From assembly GCA_945860385.1 (NCBI GenBank), contig CAMAQD010000021.1, positions 1-62,213 of the forward strand: a DNA stretch of 62,213 nt, in the 5' to 3' direction. A program made the position numbers and the translations under genes. Origin of the DNA: Flavobacterium psychrophilum (lineage in GTDB: Bacteria > Bacteroidota > Bacteroidia > Flavobacteriales > Flavobacteriaceae). The notes under the pieces were generated by a model. The model saw only the letters and a list, made by a program, of their open reading frames with translations. It had not been told where the DNA came from and searched no databases. Position 1 is the first letter of the stretch. The number at the start of each line of letters is the position of its first letter. Shown here in pieces: positions 53,154-62,213 of the stretch.

Positions 53154-53184
53154 AAAACCCCTCAAAGTTTGAGGGGTTTTTTTT
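53154..53184 (+). terminator. tRNA-Gln terminator
   Basis: AAAACCCCTC (53154-53163), 7-nt loop AAAGTTT, GAGGGGTTTT (53171-53180), then more T. Confidence 0.9.
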
Positions 53185-53237
53185 ATGTAAAATTTTCAAT
53201 TTAATATTGTTTTTCACTATTAAATAGAATAAAAACA

Positions 53238-54062
53238 TCAGATTTTAAAAGTCAAAACAGGTTTTGAAGCATGATTAACCAGATCTTCGCCGATACTTCC
53301 ATTATAAAAATGAGCCAAACCTGTTCGGCCATGAGTACACATTCCTATTAAATCTGCATTTACACTATTCGCAAAATTGATGATTCCGTTTTCTATATTT
53401 GTGTCATTATAGATATGTGTAGAGTAGTTTTCAATGTCGAAATTAGCGATGAAATCCTCCATAATCTTTTCAGTAGCTTTTGTAGTTTTGAAGCTCGAAG
53501 GGGTGCAAATGGTAACTAAAGACAGGTTGGAATTGAAGATTTTTGCAAATTCAAGCATTTTTCTAAATGGTTTTTTAGTTTCTCTTGAAAAATCTGAAGC
53601 AAAAACAAAATTTGTTGCTGTAAATTCATTTGTCCCTTTTTTGACTACTAAAACTGGAATTGTGGAATATCGTACGATTTTTTCGGTATTAGAACCTACA
53701 AGTAATTCATTGAATCCCGATGTCCCGTGTGACCCAATTACTATTAAATCTACATTATTTTTAATGCTTGCATCAATAACCCCCATATCAACTTTGTTAA
53801 ACTCGATTGATTCGAATATATTAATTCCTTTCAAAAAGGTTGATTCCATTAATTCTTCCAGTTTTTCAATCGCCTTATTTTTAAAAAAAATAATCTCAGG
53901 AATACTAGTGCCTTTTCCATAAACATCAGTAGATTGCTGTGGTAATTCCAATAAATGCAAAAGGATAATTTCGCAATGGTTCTTTCGGGCAATTTGAGAC
54001 GCTACTTTTAAAGCTTCAACTGAATAATCAGAAAAATCGACAGGTACTAATATCCGTTTCAT
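53238..54062 (-). CDS. Tandem-domain universal stress protein
   Basis: The 274-residue protein has two UspA domains. The first (1-145) begins ILVPVDFSDYSVEALKVA and has the ATP-binding loop VIGSHGTSGFNELLVGS. The second begins FVFASDFSRETKKPF and ends with GMCTHGRTGLAHFYNGS. Both keep the nucleotide-binding GxxG pattern, so ATP binding is likely. USPs bind ATP or lipids and help survival under stress. It is monocistronic on the minus strand. Confidence 0.93.
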   Translation of the reverse strand: MKRILVPVDFSDYSVEALKVASQIARKNHCEIILLHLLELPQQSTDVYGKGTSIPEIIFFKNKAIEKLEELMESTFLKGINIFESIEFNKVDMGVIDASIKNNVDLIVIGSHGTSGFNELLVGSNTEKIVRYSTIPVLVVKKGTNEFTATNFVFASDFSRETKKPFRKMLEFAKIFNSNLSLVTICTPSSFKTTKATEKIMEDFIANFDIENYSTHIYNDTNIENGIINFANSVNADLIGMCTHGRTGLAHFYNGSIGEDLVNHASKPVLTFKI

Positions 54063-54151
54063 AATTAATAAATTTTAAAATTATTTGACAAAGAGCAGAT
54101 GAAATTTAGATGATTAAAGTTACAAATTTTTTTTAACATAAAACAATCATT

Positions 54152-54181
54152 TTTGATTTATAAAAAATAACACTATATTTG
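54152..54181 (+). promoter_or_regulatory. Promoter of rimP-nusA-infB
   Basis: TTTG at 54152-54155 and TATATTTG at 54174-54181 are separated by 18 bp, matching the Bacteroidota consensus. The start point should be near 54188, which leaves a leader of about 56 nt containing a terminator-like hairpin before the rimP ATG. Confidence 0.7.
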
Positions 54182-54210
54182 CACAGTTATTTATTAAAAA
54201 ACTAGATAAT

Positions 54211-54236
54211 GAGGCACGCATAGCGTGCCTCTTTTT
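54211..54236 (+). promoter_or_regulatory. Terminator-like leader hairpin before rimP (possible attenuator)
   Basis: GAGGCACGC (54211-54219), loop ATA, GCGTGCCTC (54223-54231) form a perfect 9-bp GC-rich stem followed by five T. It lies between the promoter and ATG 54244. As an intrinsic terminator it would stop transcription before rimP unless read through. NusA itself affects termination, so autoregulation is a reasonable idea. No competing anti-terminator stem is obvious. Confidence 0.65.
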
Positions 54237-54243
54237 ATAAAAT

Positions 54244-54708
54244 ATGACATTTAAAGATAAAGTAAACGGCTTGGTAGTTCAAGGATTATTGGAAAAACCT
54301 TCTATTTTTCTAATTGATTTGATAATAACAGATAGTTTTAAAATTATCGTGAATTTAGATGGCGATAATGGTGTAGCTTTGCAGGATTGTATTGACATAA
54401 GTCGAACGATCGAAAATAATTTAGACCGAGAAGAACAAGATTTTTCCTTAGAAGTAGCCTCAGTAGGTGTTGGGTCGCCATTAAAAATGGTAAGACAATA
54501 CAAAAAAAATGTAGGCAGAACCTTGATAGTAAAATTAGCAACAGAAACAATTGAAGCAGAATTAGTTGAAGCTAATGATAATTTTATAATTTTGTCATGG
54601 AAAGCAAGAGAGTCCAAAAAACTTGGAAAAGGGAAAGAAACGGTTCAAAAAAGACAGGAAATACCGTATTTAGAAATAAAAGAAGCAATTGTTACAGTAA
54701 CATTTTAA
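54244..54708 (+). CDS. rimP: Ribosome maturation factor RimP
   Basis: RimP assists 30S subunit maturation. The 154-residue product has the N-terminal alpha/beta domain with [20 protein letters not shown] and [20 protein letters not shown] (the region usually read as EVSSPG), and a C-terminal SH3-like barrel ending in [12 protein letters not shown]. Length and neighbour nusA (13-bp gap) are standard. Confidence 0.95.
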   Translation: MTFKDKVNGLVVQGLLEKPSIFLIDLIITDSFKIIVNLDGDNGVALQDCIDISRTIENNLDREEQDFSLEVASVGVGSPLKMVRQYKKNVGRTLIVKLATETIEAELVEANDNFIILSWKARESKKLGKGKETVQKRQEIPYLEIKEAIVTVTF

Positions 54709-54721
54709 TTAAATAGTTGGC

Positions 54722-55975
54722 ATGGAAAATTTAGCATTAATCGATTCATTTTCAGAGTTTAAAGACGATAAACTTATTGATCGTGTAACGCTTATGGCGA
54801 TATTAGAAGATGTGTTTAGAAATGCATTGAAGAAAAAATTTGGATCAGATGATAATTTTGATATTATTATTAATCCTGATAAGGGAGATATGGAAATCTG
54901 GAGAAGAAGAGTTATCGTTGCTGATGATGATTTGGATTTAGAAAATGAAGAAATTACATTGACCGAAGCACAGAAAATTGAACCTGATTTCGAAATTGGT
55001 GAAGAAGTTTCAGAAGAAGTGAAGTTGATAGATTTAGGAAGAAGAGCTATTTTAGCCCTGCGTCAAAACCTGATTTCTAAGATTCACGAACACGATAACA
55101 CCAATCTGTACAAACAATTTAAAGATTTGATTGGCGAAATTTATACTGCCGAAGTTCATCATGTTCGTCCAAGAGTTGTAATTTTGATTGACGATGATGG
55201 AAATGAAATCGTTTTGCCAAAAGAAAAACAAATTCCATCTGACTTTTTCCGCAAAGGAGATAACGTTCGTGGAATTATTGAAAGCGTAGAATTAAAAGGA
55301 AACAAACCTCAAATAGTTATGTCTAGAACTTCCGAAAAGTTCTTAGAAAAATTATTCGAACAAGAAATTCCTGAAGTTTTCGACGGATTGATTATGGTTA
55401 AGAATGTAGTGAGAATTCCAGGCGAAAAAGCAAAAGTAGCCGTAGATTCTTATGATGATAGAATTGACCCTGTTGGTGCTTGTGTAGGAATGAAAGGATC
55501 TCGTATTCACGGAATTGTTCGTGAATTAGGAAATGAAAACATTGATGTTATTAATTATACTAGCAATATTCAATTGTACATAACAAGAGCATTAAGCCCT
55601 GCAAAAGTTTCTTCTATCAAGATTAATGAAGATACCAAAAGAGCTGAAGTTTTTTTGAAATTAGAAGAAGTTTCTAAAGCAATTGGTAGAGGTGGACACA
55701 ATATTAAATTAGCAGGTCAATTAACGGGTTATGAACTCGATGTTATCCGTGAAGGAGATGTAGCTGGTGCTGTTGCAGATGAAGATGATGTTGAATTAAC
55801 AGAGTTTTCAGATGAAATTGAAGAATGGGTTATTGAAGAGTTTGCGAAAATTGGATTAGATACTGCAAAAAGTATTTTGAAACAAGACGTAAATGATTTA
55901 GTTAGAAGAACCGACCTAGAAGAGGAAACTATTCTAGATGTAATGAGAATATTAAAAGAAGAATTTGATAGCTAG
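54722..55975 (+). CDS. nusA: Transcription termination/antitermination factor NusA
   Basis: The 417-residue protein binds RNA polymerase and nascent RNA. The N-terminal RNAP-binding domain (about 1-130) is followed by S1 (about 135-200), KH1 (GACVGMKGSRIHGIVRELG) and KH2 (AIGRGGHNIKLAGQLTGYEL), and a short C-terminal helix-hairpin region. There are no E. coli-type acidic repeats, as is usual in this phylum. It is the second gene of the rimP-nusA-infB operon and a candidate regulator of its own leader hairpin. Confidence 0.97.
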   Translation: MENLALIDSFSEFKDDKLIDRVTLMAILEDVFRNALKKKFGSDDNFDIIINPDKGDMEIWRRRVIVADDDLDLENEEITLTEAQKIEPDFEIGEEVSEEVKLIDLGRRAILALRQNLISKIHEHDNTNLYKQFKDLIGEIYTAEVHHVRPRVVILIDDDGNEIVLPKEKQIPSDFFRKGDNVRGIIESVELKGNKPQIVMSRTSEKFLEKLFEQEIPEVFDGLIMVKNVVRIPGEKAKVAVDSYDDRIDPVGACVGMKGSRIHGIVRELGNENIDVINYTSNIQLYITRALSPAKVSSIKINEDTKRAEVFLKLEEVSKAIGRGGHNIKLAGQLTGYELDVIREGDVAGAVADEDDVELTEFSDEIEEWVIEEFAKIGLDTAKSILKQDVNDLVRRTDLEEETILDVMRILKEEFDS

Positions 55976-56012
55976 TCAATTCTTCAAAAAATAAATTTTA
56001 AACCTTATTTTT

Positions 56013-56091
56013 CCTCTCCCGATGAGAGTTAGTGTGAGGAAATAATAAAAAAAATCATACGTATTCCTGTCTTATTGAGAGGGCTAGGGTG
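56013..56091. repeat. CCTCACCCTAGCCCTCTC-type dispersed repeat between nusA and infB
   Basis: CCTCTCCCGATGAGAG and GTGTGAGG (56013-56040) and GAGAGGGCTAGGGTG (56077-56091) form the two ends of a palindrome-like unit. Read on the minus strand it starts CACCCTAGCCCTCTC, a word found, from memory, in many bacterial genomes. The 142-bp gap is unusually long for this operon. Confidence 0.5.
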
Positions 56092-56117
56092 AAAAAAAGG
56101 TAATATAAAAAGGTTTT

Positions 56118-59006
56118 ATGTCTGAAGAGAAAGTTATTAGAATAAACAAAGTTTTAAGGGAATTTAATATTTCTTTAGAAAGAGCTGTGGATTATCTTAA
56201 AGATAAGGGTATTGTTGTGGAATCAAACCCAAACACAAAAATTTCTGAAGCGGAATTTAATATCCTGCAAAATCAATTTGCTGGCGACAAGGGGAATAAG
56301 GACGCTTCAAAAGAAGTTGGAGAAGAGAAAAGAAAAGAGAAAGAAGCTTTGCGCATTGAACGAGAAAAAGAAATCGAAGACAAGCGTAAGCATGATGAAG
56401 AAAGGCTAAAAAGTCAAGAAGTTATCAAAGCTAAAGGAACTATTTCCGGGCCAGTTCACGTGGGTAACATTGACCTAAATCCTAAGAAAGTTGTTGCAAC
56501 TCCACCACCAGCACCAGCTCCAATAGTTGAGAAAATTGAAACTCCCGTTGCTAAAACTCAAGAGGAGAAACCAATTCAAAAGGAACCAGTCCAAATAGTT
56601 TCTCTTCCTAAAGAACCTGTGCAGGAAAAAGTGGTACTAGAGAAAAAAGTGGTTAAGCCTATTGCAGAGATAAAGGAAATTATAAAAGAAGTTGCCCCTG
56701 TCAAAAAGGAAGTTCCTGAAGTAGTGCAAGCGCCCGTTGAGGAATCTATTACAACAAAATATACTAAATTATCTGGTGCTACATTGACTGGTCAAACTAT
56801 TGATTTGTCTCAGTTTAATAAACCTAAAAAGAAAAAAGAAGAGCCTAAAATTACGCCTAACAAACCTGGAACTCCTGGAGCTCCCGGAAGTGCGGCTAGT
56901 AATGCTAATAAGAATAAAAGGAAAAGGATTGCCCCAAAACCGGGTGCTCCAAGACCACCTGCTATCCCTGGAGTTCCGGGTGCGCCTAATCCAAACAAAA
57001 TCACCCCAAACACTGGCGGTGGTGGATTCAATGCCAACAGAGGAGCAAGACCAGGCTTTGTTAAAGGAGCTAGACCCGCAATCACTGCAAAAGTAGAGCC
57101 TACTGAAGAAGAAGTTAAAAATCAGATTAGAGAGACTTTAGAGAAACTACAAGGTAAAGGTGGTAAATCGAAAGCAGCTAAATATAGAAGAGACAAAAGA
57201 GATACTCACCGTCAAAAATCAGATGATGAGCAAAGAGTATTAGAAGAAGGTAGCAAAACTATTAAAGTTACAGAGTTTGTAACCGTTGGTGAAATTGCCA
57301 TAATGATGGATGTGCCAATTACTAAAGTGATTGGAACTTGTATGTCACTTGGAATTATGGTTACCATGAATCAGCGTCTTGATGCAGAAACATTGACCAT
57401 TGTTGCCGATGAATTTGGATACGAAGTTGAATTTATCACAGTAGATATCGAAGAAGCGATTCAAGTTGTTCCTGATAAAGAAGAAGACTTAGTTTACAGA
57501 GCGCCTATCGTAACCGTAATGGGTCACGTCGATCACGGTAAAACATCTTTACTGGATTATATTCGTAAAGAAAATGTTATCGCAGGTGAATCAGGAGGAA
57601 TTACGCAGCACATTGGTGCCTACGGAGTAACTTTAGAAGACGGTCAAAAAATAGCTTTCCTTGATACACCAGGTCACGAAGCGTTTACCGCAATGCGTGC
57701 TCGTGGAGCTCAGGTTACCGATATTGCTATTATTGTAGTAGCTGCCGATGATGATATTATGCCACAAACCAAAGAGGCAATTTCTCACGCTCAGGCTGCA
57801 GGTGTTCCAATTATATTTGCTATCAACAAAATTGATAAGCCAAATGCTAATGTTGAGAAAATCAAAGAAAAATTGGCAGGTATGAATTTACTTGTTGAAG
57901 ATTGGGGTGGAAAAATTCAATCTCACGATATTTCAGCAAAATTCGGAACAGGAGTTAAAGAATTATTAGAAAAAGTATTATTAGAAGCCGAACTTTTGGA
58001 TTTAAAATCCAATCCAAACAAAGCCGCACAAGGAACTGTTGTAGAAGCATTTTTGGATAAAGGAAAAGGATACGTTTCTACCATATTAGTACAACACGGA
58101 ACCCTAAAAATTGGGGATTATATGTTGGCTGGAAAACACCATGGTAAAATTAAAGCCATGCATGATGAAAGAGGAAATATTGTGACCGTTGCAGGTCCAT
58201 CAACTCCGGTTTCTGTTTTAGGTTTAGATGGTGCAGCGACAGCTGGTGATAAGTTTAATGTTTTTGAAGATGAAAAAGAAGCCAAACAAATTGCTTCGAA
58301 ACGTTCTCAATTGATGCGTGAACAATCAGTTCGTACACAACGACACATTACATTGGATGAAATTGGACGTAGAATTGCATTGGGTCAATTTAAAGAATTG
58401 AACATTATCCTTAAAGGTGACGTGGATGGTTCTGTTGAAGCCTTGTCTGATTCGTTCTCTAAATTGTCTACCGACGAAATTCAAATCAATATCATTCATA
58501 AAGGTGTTGGAGCGATTACTGAAACTGACGTAATGTTGGCTTCTGCTTCAGATGCAATTATTATCGGATTTAATGTTCGTCCTGCTGGAAATGCAAGACA
58601 ATTAGCCGATAAAGAAGAAATCGACATCCGTTACTACTCTATCATTTACGCCGCGATCGACGACTTGAAAGACGCAATGGAAGGAATGTTGGCGCCAGAA
58701 ATGAAAGAAGAAGTTCTTGGAACTGCCGAAGTTAGAGAGTTATTCAAAATTTCTAAAGTGGGTACAATTGCTGGTTGTATGGTTATGGATGGGAAAATTG
58801 CCAGAAACGCCAAAATCAGAATCATTCGGGAAGGTGTTGTGGTTCACACAGGTGAACTAATCGCCTTGAAACGTTTCAAAGACGATGTCAAAGAAGTTGC
58901 CAAAGGTTACGATTGTGGTATTCAAATAAAAGGATACAACGACATCGAAGAAAGAGACGTTATCGAAGCGTTCCACGAAGTAGCTATCAAAAAGAAATTG
59001 AAATAA
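56118..59006 (+). CDS. infB: Translation initiation factor IF-2
   Basis: IF-2 places fMet-tRNA on the 30S subunit. The 962-residue form has a variable N-terminal region of about 450 residues: an IF2_N domain (1-55), a long charged linker, a Pro/Gly-rich stretch (about 245-320, with GTPGAPG and [15 protein letters not shown]), then the G domain (GHVDHGKT at 469-476, [14 protein letters not shown]) and domains II-IV. The ending [15 protein letters not shown] is typical. Other frames over the Pro/Gly region are shadows. It closes the operon with a terminator at 59027. Confidence 0.97.
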   Translation: MSEEKVIRINKVLREFNISLERAVDYLKDKGIVVESNPNTKISEAEFNILQNQFAGDKGNKDASKEVGEEKRKEKEALRIEREKEIEDKRKHDEERLKSQEVIKAKGTISGPVHVGNIDLNPKKVVATPPPAPAPIVEKIETPVAKTQEEKPIQKEPVQIVSLPKEPVQEKVVLEKKVVKPIAEIKEIIKEVAPVKKEVPEVVQAPVEESITTKYTKLSGATLTGQTIDLSQFNKPKKKKEEPKITPNKPGTPGAPGSAASNANKNKRKRIAPKPGAPRPPAIPGVPGAPNPNKITPNTGGGGFNANRGARPGFVKGARPAITAKVEPTEEEVKNQIRETLEKLQGKGGKSKAAKYRRDKRDTHRQKSDDEQRVLEEGSKTIKVTEFVTVGEIAIMMDVPITKVIGTCMSLGIMVTMNQRLDAETLTIVADEFGYEVEFITVDIEEAIQVVPDKEEDLVYRAPIVTVMGHVDHGKTSLLDYIRKENVIAGESGGITQHIGAYGVTLEDGQKIAFLDTPGHEAFTAMRARGAQVTDIAIIVVAADDDIMPQTKEAISHAQAAGVPIIFAINKIDKPNANVEKIKEKLAGMNLLVEDWGGKIQSHDISAKFGTGVKELLEKVLLEAELLDLKSNPNKAAQGTVVEAFLDKGKGYVSTILVQHGTLKIGDYMLAGKHHGKIKAMHDERGNIVTVAGPSTPVSVLGLDGAATAGDKFNVFEDEKEAKQIASKRSQLMREQSVRTQRHITLDEIGRRIALGQFKELNIILKGDVDGSVEALSDSFSKLSTDEIQINIIHKGVGAITETDVMLASASDAIIIGFNVRPAGNARQLADKEEIDIRYYSIIYAAIDDLKDAMEGMLAPEMKEEVLGTAEVRELFKISKVGTIAGCMVMDGKIARNAKIRIIREGVVVHTGELIALKRFKDDVKEVAKGYDCGIQIKGYNDIEERDVIEAFHEVAIKKKLK

Positions 59007-59026
59007 AATTTCGATATATTTACAAG

Positions 59027-59052
59027 AAATCCCGAGCTATCGGGATTTTTTT
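59027..59052 (+). terminator. infB terminator
   Basis: AATCCCGA, loop GCTA, TCGGGATT, then eight T. The perfect stem lies 20 bp after the infB stop. Confidence 0.9.
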
Positions 59053-59056
59053 TGTT

Positions 59057-59064
59057 TAGCTTTG
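59057..59064 (+). promoter_or_regulatory. Bacteroidota -7 box for the ankyrin lipoprotein
   Basis: TAGCTTTG matches TAnnTTTG, 19 bp before ATG 59084. It directly follows the infB terminator. Confidence 0.5.
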
Positions 59065-59083
59065 GTTGATAATAATTTAAAGC

Positions 59084-59974
59084 ATGAAAAAATTAATTTC
59101 TATTGGTCTTTTGTTTTGTCTTACCAGTTGTTACAATCAAGAAACACTAGTTGATAAAAGTAAATTAATGGGCAACGATTACAGATTGTTTCAAAGCACT
59201 CCTGCTTGGTCTCTTGCCAAAGCAGTCGAAGCTGGTGATGTCATAAAAATAAAGGAAGAAGTGCTTCAAAAAAAGGTCTCGGTAGATTATCAAGAATCTC
59301 GGTTTGGTCAGACATTACTGTTGCTAGCTATATTTAATAGTGATTACGATATAGCAAAAACACTATTAGAATTGGGAGCAAACCCTAATCTACACGATAC
59401 ATATAAAGGTGAAACGGCAGTAATAGTAGCCGCAGGAAATGATGATCCGAAATATTTAAAATTAGTATTAGACTATAAAGGCGACCCTAATTCGATAGAG
59501 AATGTGTCTTCTGGACCCCAAAAGAGAATTGCTTCACAAAGGAATTCTGCTTTAACTAGGGCTGTCTTACCTTCTATAATAGGTAAAAAAAATCTTGAAA
59601 AAGTAAAATTATTGGTTGAGGCAGGAGCTGATATCAATTATACTAAAAAAGGAATTATTCAAACTGCTCTTGGAGAAGCTTTAACACAAGGGCAAATGGA
59701 TGTAGCTTTATATCTTATAGAAAAAGGAGCGGATTATACTAAACCGATCACTTCGACAGTACTTGAAGGTGGGGAAGATGTTTCAGTTTTATACATATTG
59801 AGATGCTCCATAATAGATTTAGATTCTGAACAATACAAGAAAAAAATGGAGGTTATTGCTTTTTTAAAAACGAAAGGGCTGGATTATGACGAAGAGCCTA
59901 TTCCTGAAGGAACTATAGAATATATGAAAAACATGTTTCCTGACAATTGGCAAGAGTATGTGAAGAGATATTAA
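59084..59974 (+). CDS. Ankyrin-repeat lipoprotein
   Basis: The 296-residue product has a lipoprotein signal (MKKLISIGLLFCLTSC) and five to six ankyrin-like repeats from about residue 40 to 245: GQTLLLLAIFNSDYDIAKTL, LLELGANPNLHDTYKGET, KGDPNS, LVEAGADINYTKKG, YLIEKGADYTKP. Such proteins mediate protein-protein contacts at the membrane; the partner is unknown. It could be a decoy or immunity-like factor as in some ankyrin lipoproteins next to toxins, but no toxin is nearby. Confidence 0.85.
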   Translation: MKKLISIGLLFCLTSCYNQETLVDKSKLMGNDYRLFQSTPAWSLAKAVEAGDVIKIKEEVLQKKVSVDYQESRFGQTLLLLAIFNSDYDIAKTLLELGANPNLHDTYKGETAVIVAAGNDDPKYLKLVLDYKGDPNSIENVSSGPQKRIASQRNSALTRAVLPSIIGKKNLEKVKLLVEAGADINYTKKGIIQTALGEALTQGQMDVALYLIEKGADYTKPITSTVLEGGEDVSVLYILRCSIIDLDSEQYKKKMEVIAFLKTKGLDYDEEPIPEGTIEYMKNMFPDNWQEYVKRY

Positions 59975-60052
59975 TTAAGTTTAACAAAAAAGTCTAATTC
60001 AATATAAGGCAATTGTTCGGTTCAGTTTCTATTAGTAACAATAAACACAAAC

Positions 60053-60083
60053 AAAAAAGCAACCCAATTGGAGTTGCTTTTTT
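60053..60083. terminator. Bidirectional terminator between ankyrin and SPOR genes
   Basis: AAAAAAGCAAC, a 9-nt loop, and GTTGCTTTTTT form an 11-bp stem with flanking A and T runs for the two convergent genes. Confidence 0.85.
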
Positions 60084-60104
60084 GTAAGAATTAAAAATTA
60101 ATAG

Positions 60105-60494
60105 TTACCTACTCGGTTTTATCAAAAGCACATTTTTATATCGATCTTTAATATTTACTAAAGTTTTTTCGGCTTCAATGCGGGTTCTAAAACTTCCAAC
60201 CCAAACTTTATAATTAGGAGTGTTAAAAACTATTGTAGCATCAATATCAGTAAATTCTTGTCTAAATTCGTTTAGTGTTTTTTTAGCATTTTCACTACTG
60301 CCTGTGAAGACCTGAATTTTAAAAGAATCATTCACGGTCAGTGAGGTATTTATTTTTCGTTTTTCGTTTAACAATTGTTCAAATTTTGGATCTTGATCTA
60401 TCGTAATTTTTTGGTCTTGAGCACATACATAACAAGTCGAAAAGCCTATTAATAAGAAGGATAAAATAATTTTTTTTAGGGTTGGAATTTTCAT
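60105..60494 (-). CDS. SPOR domain-containing exported protein
   Basis: The 129-residue protein has a signal peptide (residues 1-25, up to CYVCAQ) and a C-terminal SPOR domain (about 55-129): FKIQVFTGSSENAKKTLNEF, FNTPNYKVWVGSFRTRIEAE and VLLIKPSR. SPOR domains bind denuded septal peptidoglycan. It is expected in the periplasm or at the outer membrane. A -7 box lies 19 bp upstream on the minus strand. Confidence 0.88.
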   Translation of the reverse strand: MKIPTLKKIILSFLLIGFSTCYVCAQDQKITIDQDPKFEQLLNEKRKINTSLTVNDSFKIQVFTGSSENAKKTLNEFRQEFTDIDATIVFNTPNYKVWVGSFRTRIEAEKTLVNIKDRYKNVLLIKPSR

Positions 60495-60512
60495 AACACG
60501 ATTTATTTTTTA

Positions 60513-60520
60513 CAAAAATA
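60513..60520 (-). promoter_or_regulatory. Bacteroidota -7 box for the SPOR gene
   Basis: CAAAAATA reads TATTTTTG on the minus strand, 18 bp before the SPOR start. Confidence 0.5.
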
Positions 60521-60595
60521 GTGTTTAAAGAATTAAACAGAAACACTGTCATTATTTAGAATGAATATAAATTATATTTAAGACTATTTTAAGGT

Positions 60596-60625
60596 TTTGA
60601 GAATAGTTCTTAAAGTGTATTTTTG
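60596..60625 (+). promoter_or_regulatory. Promoter of the act operon
   Basis: TTTG at 60596-60599 and TATTTTTG at 60618-60625 are separated by 18 bp. The actA ATG is 85 bp further on, so the leader is about 75 nt. Confidence 0.65.
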
Positions 60626-60709
60626 TCGGATATTTTAAATAAAGTGATTTTTGTCATATTTTAAATTTGTAAAAAATCATATCAATATTGTAGATAATTA
60701 CTATACTAT

Positions 60710-62059
60710 ATGAAAAAGATGGGTAACCATAGTTCGATTTCAAGGAAATTATATGTCGGTTTAGCAGTAATGCTTTCCTTATCATTAACTTCTTATGCAC
60801 AAGAGGCACCAGCGGCGGCAGCTCCGGCTGCAATTGTAACTCCAGCCGCAGCAACAGCTCCTGCTGTTACACAAGGTGGCGACCCTGTTAAGGGAAAAGA
60901 AATTTTCAACGCAAATTGTGCTGCTTGTCACAAACTAGATGCAAAAGCAACTGGTCCAGCACTAAGAAATGTTGGAGCAAAGTACGATAAACCTTGGTTG
61001 TATAAATGGATTCACAATAGCGCTGATTTAATCAAATCAGGAGATGCGCAAGCTGTGAAAGTTTATGAAGAAAACAATAAGGTGCAGATGTCTGCTTTTC
61101 CTCAATTGTCAGAAGCTGATATTGATAATGTCATAGCTTATACAATGGAACCGAAAGCAGCAGCTCCAGCCGCATTGGTGGGGGAAAAAGTTCCTGGTAC
61201 AGATGCAAACTCTGGCGGAGTTTCAAACAATGTAGTTTTAGGCGCTTTATCATTAGTAATGGCAATCCTTGTTGTTATGCTAGTTTTGGTTAACAATGTA
61301 CTAAGAAAAGTAGCTTCATCAAAAGGAATTAGTGTTGAGCCTAAAGAACCTAGATTGTCTTTATGGAGAGCATTTGCCAAAAATCAATTTTTAGTATTGG
61401 TTTCAGCTATATTCTTATTATTAGCGAGTGCCTTTTTTGTATATGGTTATTTAATGCAAATTGGTGTCGATCAAGAATACGCTCCAGTTCAACCTATTCA
61501 TTACTCCCATAGAATTCACGCTGGAAGCAATGGAATAAACTGTAACTACTGTCACTCTTCTGCTCGTGTGAGTAAACATTCAGGAATTCCTTCTTTGAAT
61601 GTTTGTATGAATTGTCACAAAAACATCGCCGAAGTTTCAGATACCACAGCAACACCTGAGTACTCTAAAGCTTTTTACGACAAAGAAATCGACAAATTAT
61701 ACAAAGCGGTGGGTTGGGATAAAGTCAATCAAAAGTACACCGGAATTACACAACCAGTAAAATGGGTTCGTATTCATAATTTGCAAAGTTTTGTTTACTT
61801 CAATCATTCACAACACGTTACTGTTGGCGGAATTGCTTGTCAAACTTGTCACGGTCCAGTTCAAACCTATGAAATTCAAAAACAATTTGCTCCATTAACA
61901 ATGAAATGGTGTATCGATTGTCACAGAAAGACAGAAGTTAAAATGGAAGGCAATGAATATTACACCAAGATACACGAACAACTTTCCAAAAAATATGGTG
62001 TAGACAAGTTGACCGCAGCACAAATGGGTGGTTTGGAATGTGGTAAATGCCATTATTAA
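60710..62059 (+). CDS. actA: Alternative complex III subunit ActA (multiheme cytochrome c)
   Basis: ActA is the cytochrome subunit of alternative complex III, a quinol oxidoreductase. The 449 residues begin with a signal peptide (about 1-30), an Ala/Pro-rich spacer, and a monoheme class I domain (CAACH at 70-74, with a Met in VQMSAFP). After two helices (about 180-200 and 225-250) comes the multiheme part with CNYCH, CMNCH, CQTCH, CIDCH and the final CGKCHY. This gives six CxxCH sites: five in the usual ActA module plus the fused monoheme one. Next gene is actB. Confidence 0.93.
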   Translation: MKKMGNHSSISRKLYVGLAVMLSLSLTSYAQEAPAAAAPAAIVTPAAATAPAVTQGGDPVKGKEIFNANCAACHKLDAKATGPALRNVGAKYDKPWLYKWIHNSADLIKSGDAQAVKVYEENNKVQMSAFPQLSEADIDNVIAYTMEPKAAAPAALVGEKVPGTDANSGGVSNNVVLGALSLVMAILVVMLVLVNNVLRKVASSKGISVEPKEPRLSLWRAFAKNQFLVLVSAIFLLLASAFFVYGYLMQIGVDQEYAPVQPIHYSHRIHAGSNGINCNYCHSSARVSKHSGIPSLNVCMNCHKNIAEVSDTTATPEYSKAFYDKEIDKLYKAVGWDKVNQKYTGITQPVKWVRIHNLQSFVYFNHSQHVTVGGIACQTCHGPVQTYEIQKQFAPLTMKWCIDCHRKTEVKMEGNEYYTKIHEQLSKKYGVDKLTAAQMGGLECGKCHY

Positions 62060-62095
62060 AAAAAAATAATTAAGAAGCTAATATTTATATAGAAT

Positions 62096-62213
62096 ATGTC
62101 ATCAAACAAAAAATACTGGAAAAGTGTTGAAGAACTAGACGGAAATAGTTCTATTGTTGAGGCGCTTAGAAATAACGAATTTGTTGAAGAAATTCCTACT
62201 GATGAATTTTTAG
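62096..62213 (+). CDS. actB: Alternative complex III subunit ActB (5' part only)
   Basis: The frame starts at ATG 62096 (MSSNKKYWKSVEELDGNSS) and runs to the window end. The beginning KKYWKSVEELDGN matches the TAT-variant-translocated molybdopterin oxidoreductase/iron-sulfur protein ActB, which normally follows ActA. It is cut at 62213. The gap to actA is 36 bp. Confidence 0.85.
   Translation, partial: MSSNKKYWKSVEELDGNSSIVEALRNNEFVEEIPTDEFL

Noticed and set aside
56810..57085. Gly/Leu-rich minus-strand frame opposite infB
   Set aside because: It is the antisense shadow of the Pro/Gly/Ala-rich IF-2 linker.

Overview
The window looks like a chromosome segment of a Bacteroidota bacterium of the family Flavobacteriaceae, most likely Flavobacterium or a close relative. 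It is AT-rich. Many genes are preceded by the Bacteroidota -7 box TAnnTTTG. Secreted proteins carry type IX secretion (T9SS) C-terminal sorting domains, several proteins belong to Bacteroidota families (DUF4271, DUF4296, DUF2723, DUF3098), and the right end holds the start of an alternative complex III (act) operon. All calls come from reading sequence and translations; no database search was possible.

Layout. 1-2.1 kb: the end of an integrated element, with tandem repeats, a small ORF, a tyrosine integrase and a possible tRNA 3'-end attachment remnant. 2.3-5.7 kb: a CIA30-family protein, an unknown membrane protein, a decayed GH29 alpha-L-fucosidase, a PorT-like barrel and a PAP2-like membrane protein. 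5.7-19 kb, mostly minus strand: rpoN, asnS, a histidine phosphatase, an RND-type exporter, a plus-strand cation/proton antiporter, frr-pyrH, and ftsX-DUF3098-uppP-truB. 19-30 kb: leuS with two large low-GC in-frame insertions, a Zn-peptidase, hemD, DUF4271, a polyprenol-phosphate mannosyltransferase, pyrC, a lipoprotein, an epimerase and tyrS. 30.2-37.7 kb: a 7.4-kb galactan-degradation island (two GH53 endo-galactanases, GH2, SGNH hydrolase, polysaccharide deacetylase, and the stump of a hybrid two-component regulator). It is bounded by two diverged copies of the 3' end of the neighbouring acyltransferase gene. 37.7-52 kb: the intact acyltransferase, two T9SS cargo genes, a two-component pair, a PnuC-like protein, polA, a phosphoesterase, a Cys-less thioredoxin, a deacetylase carrying an in-frame intergenic repeat, and a DUF2723/GT117-like protein. 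52-62 kb: a cytochrome c, tRNA-Gln, a universal stress protein, rimP-nusA-infB behind a terminator-like leader hairpin, an ankyrin lipoprotein, a SPOR protein, and actA with the start of actB.

The most unusual features are: (1) a leucyl-tRNA synthetase of 1112 residues with a DUF559 (PD-(D/E)XK nuclease-like) domain spliced in before the editing domain, and a second low-GC insert upstream of KMSKS (each about 26% G+C by hand count, against about 40% in the flanks); (2) the galactan island bordered by an 80-bp imperfect direct repeat of a gene end, in which three genes are broken; (3) an intergenic repeat that has become protein-coding inside a deacetylase; (4) a promoter-hairpin-T tract arrangement ahead of rimP-nusA-infB that suggests attenuation.
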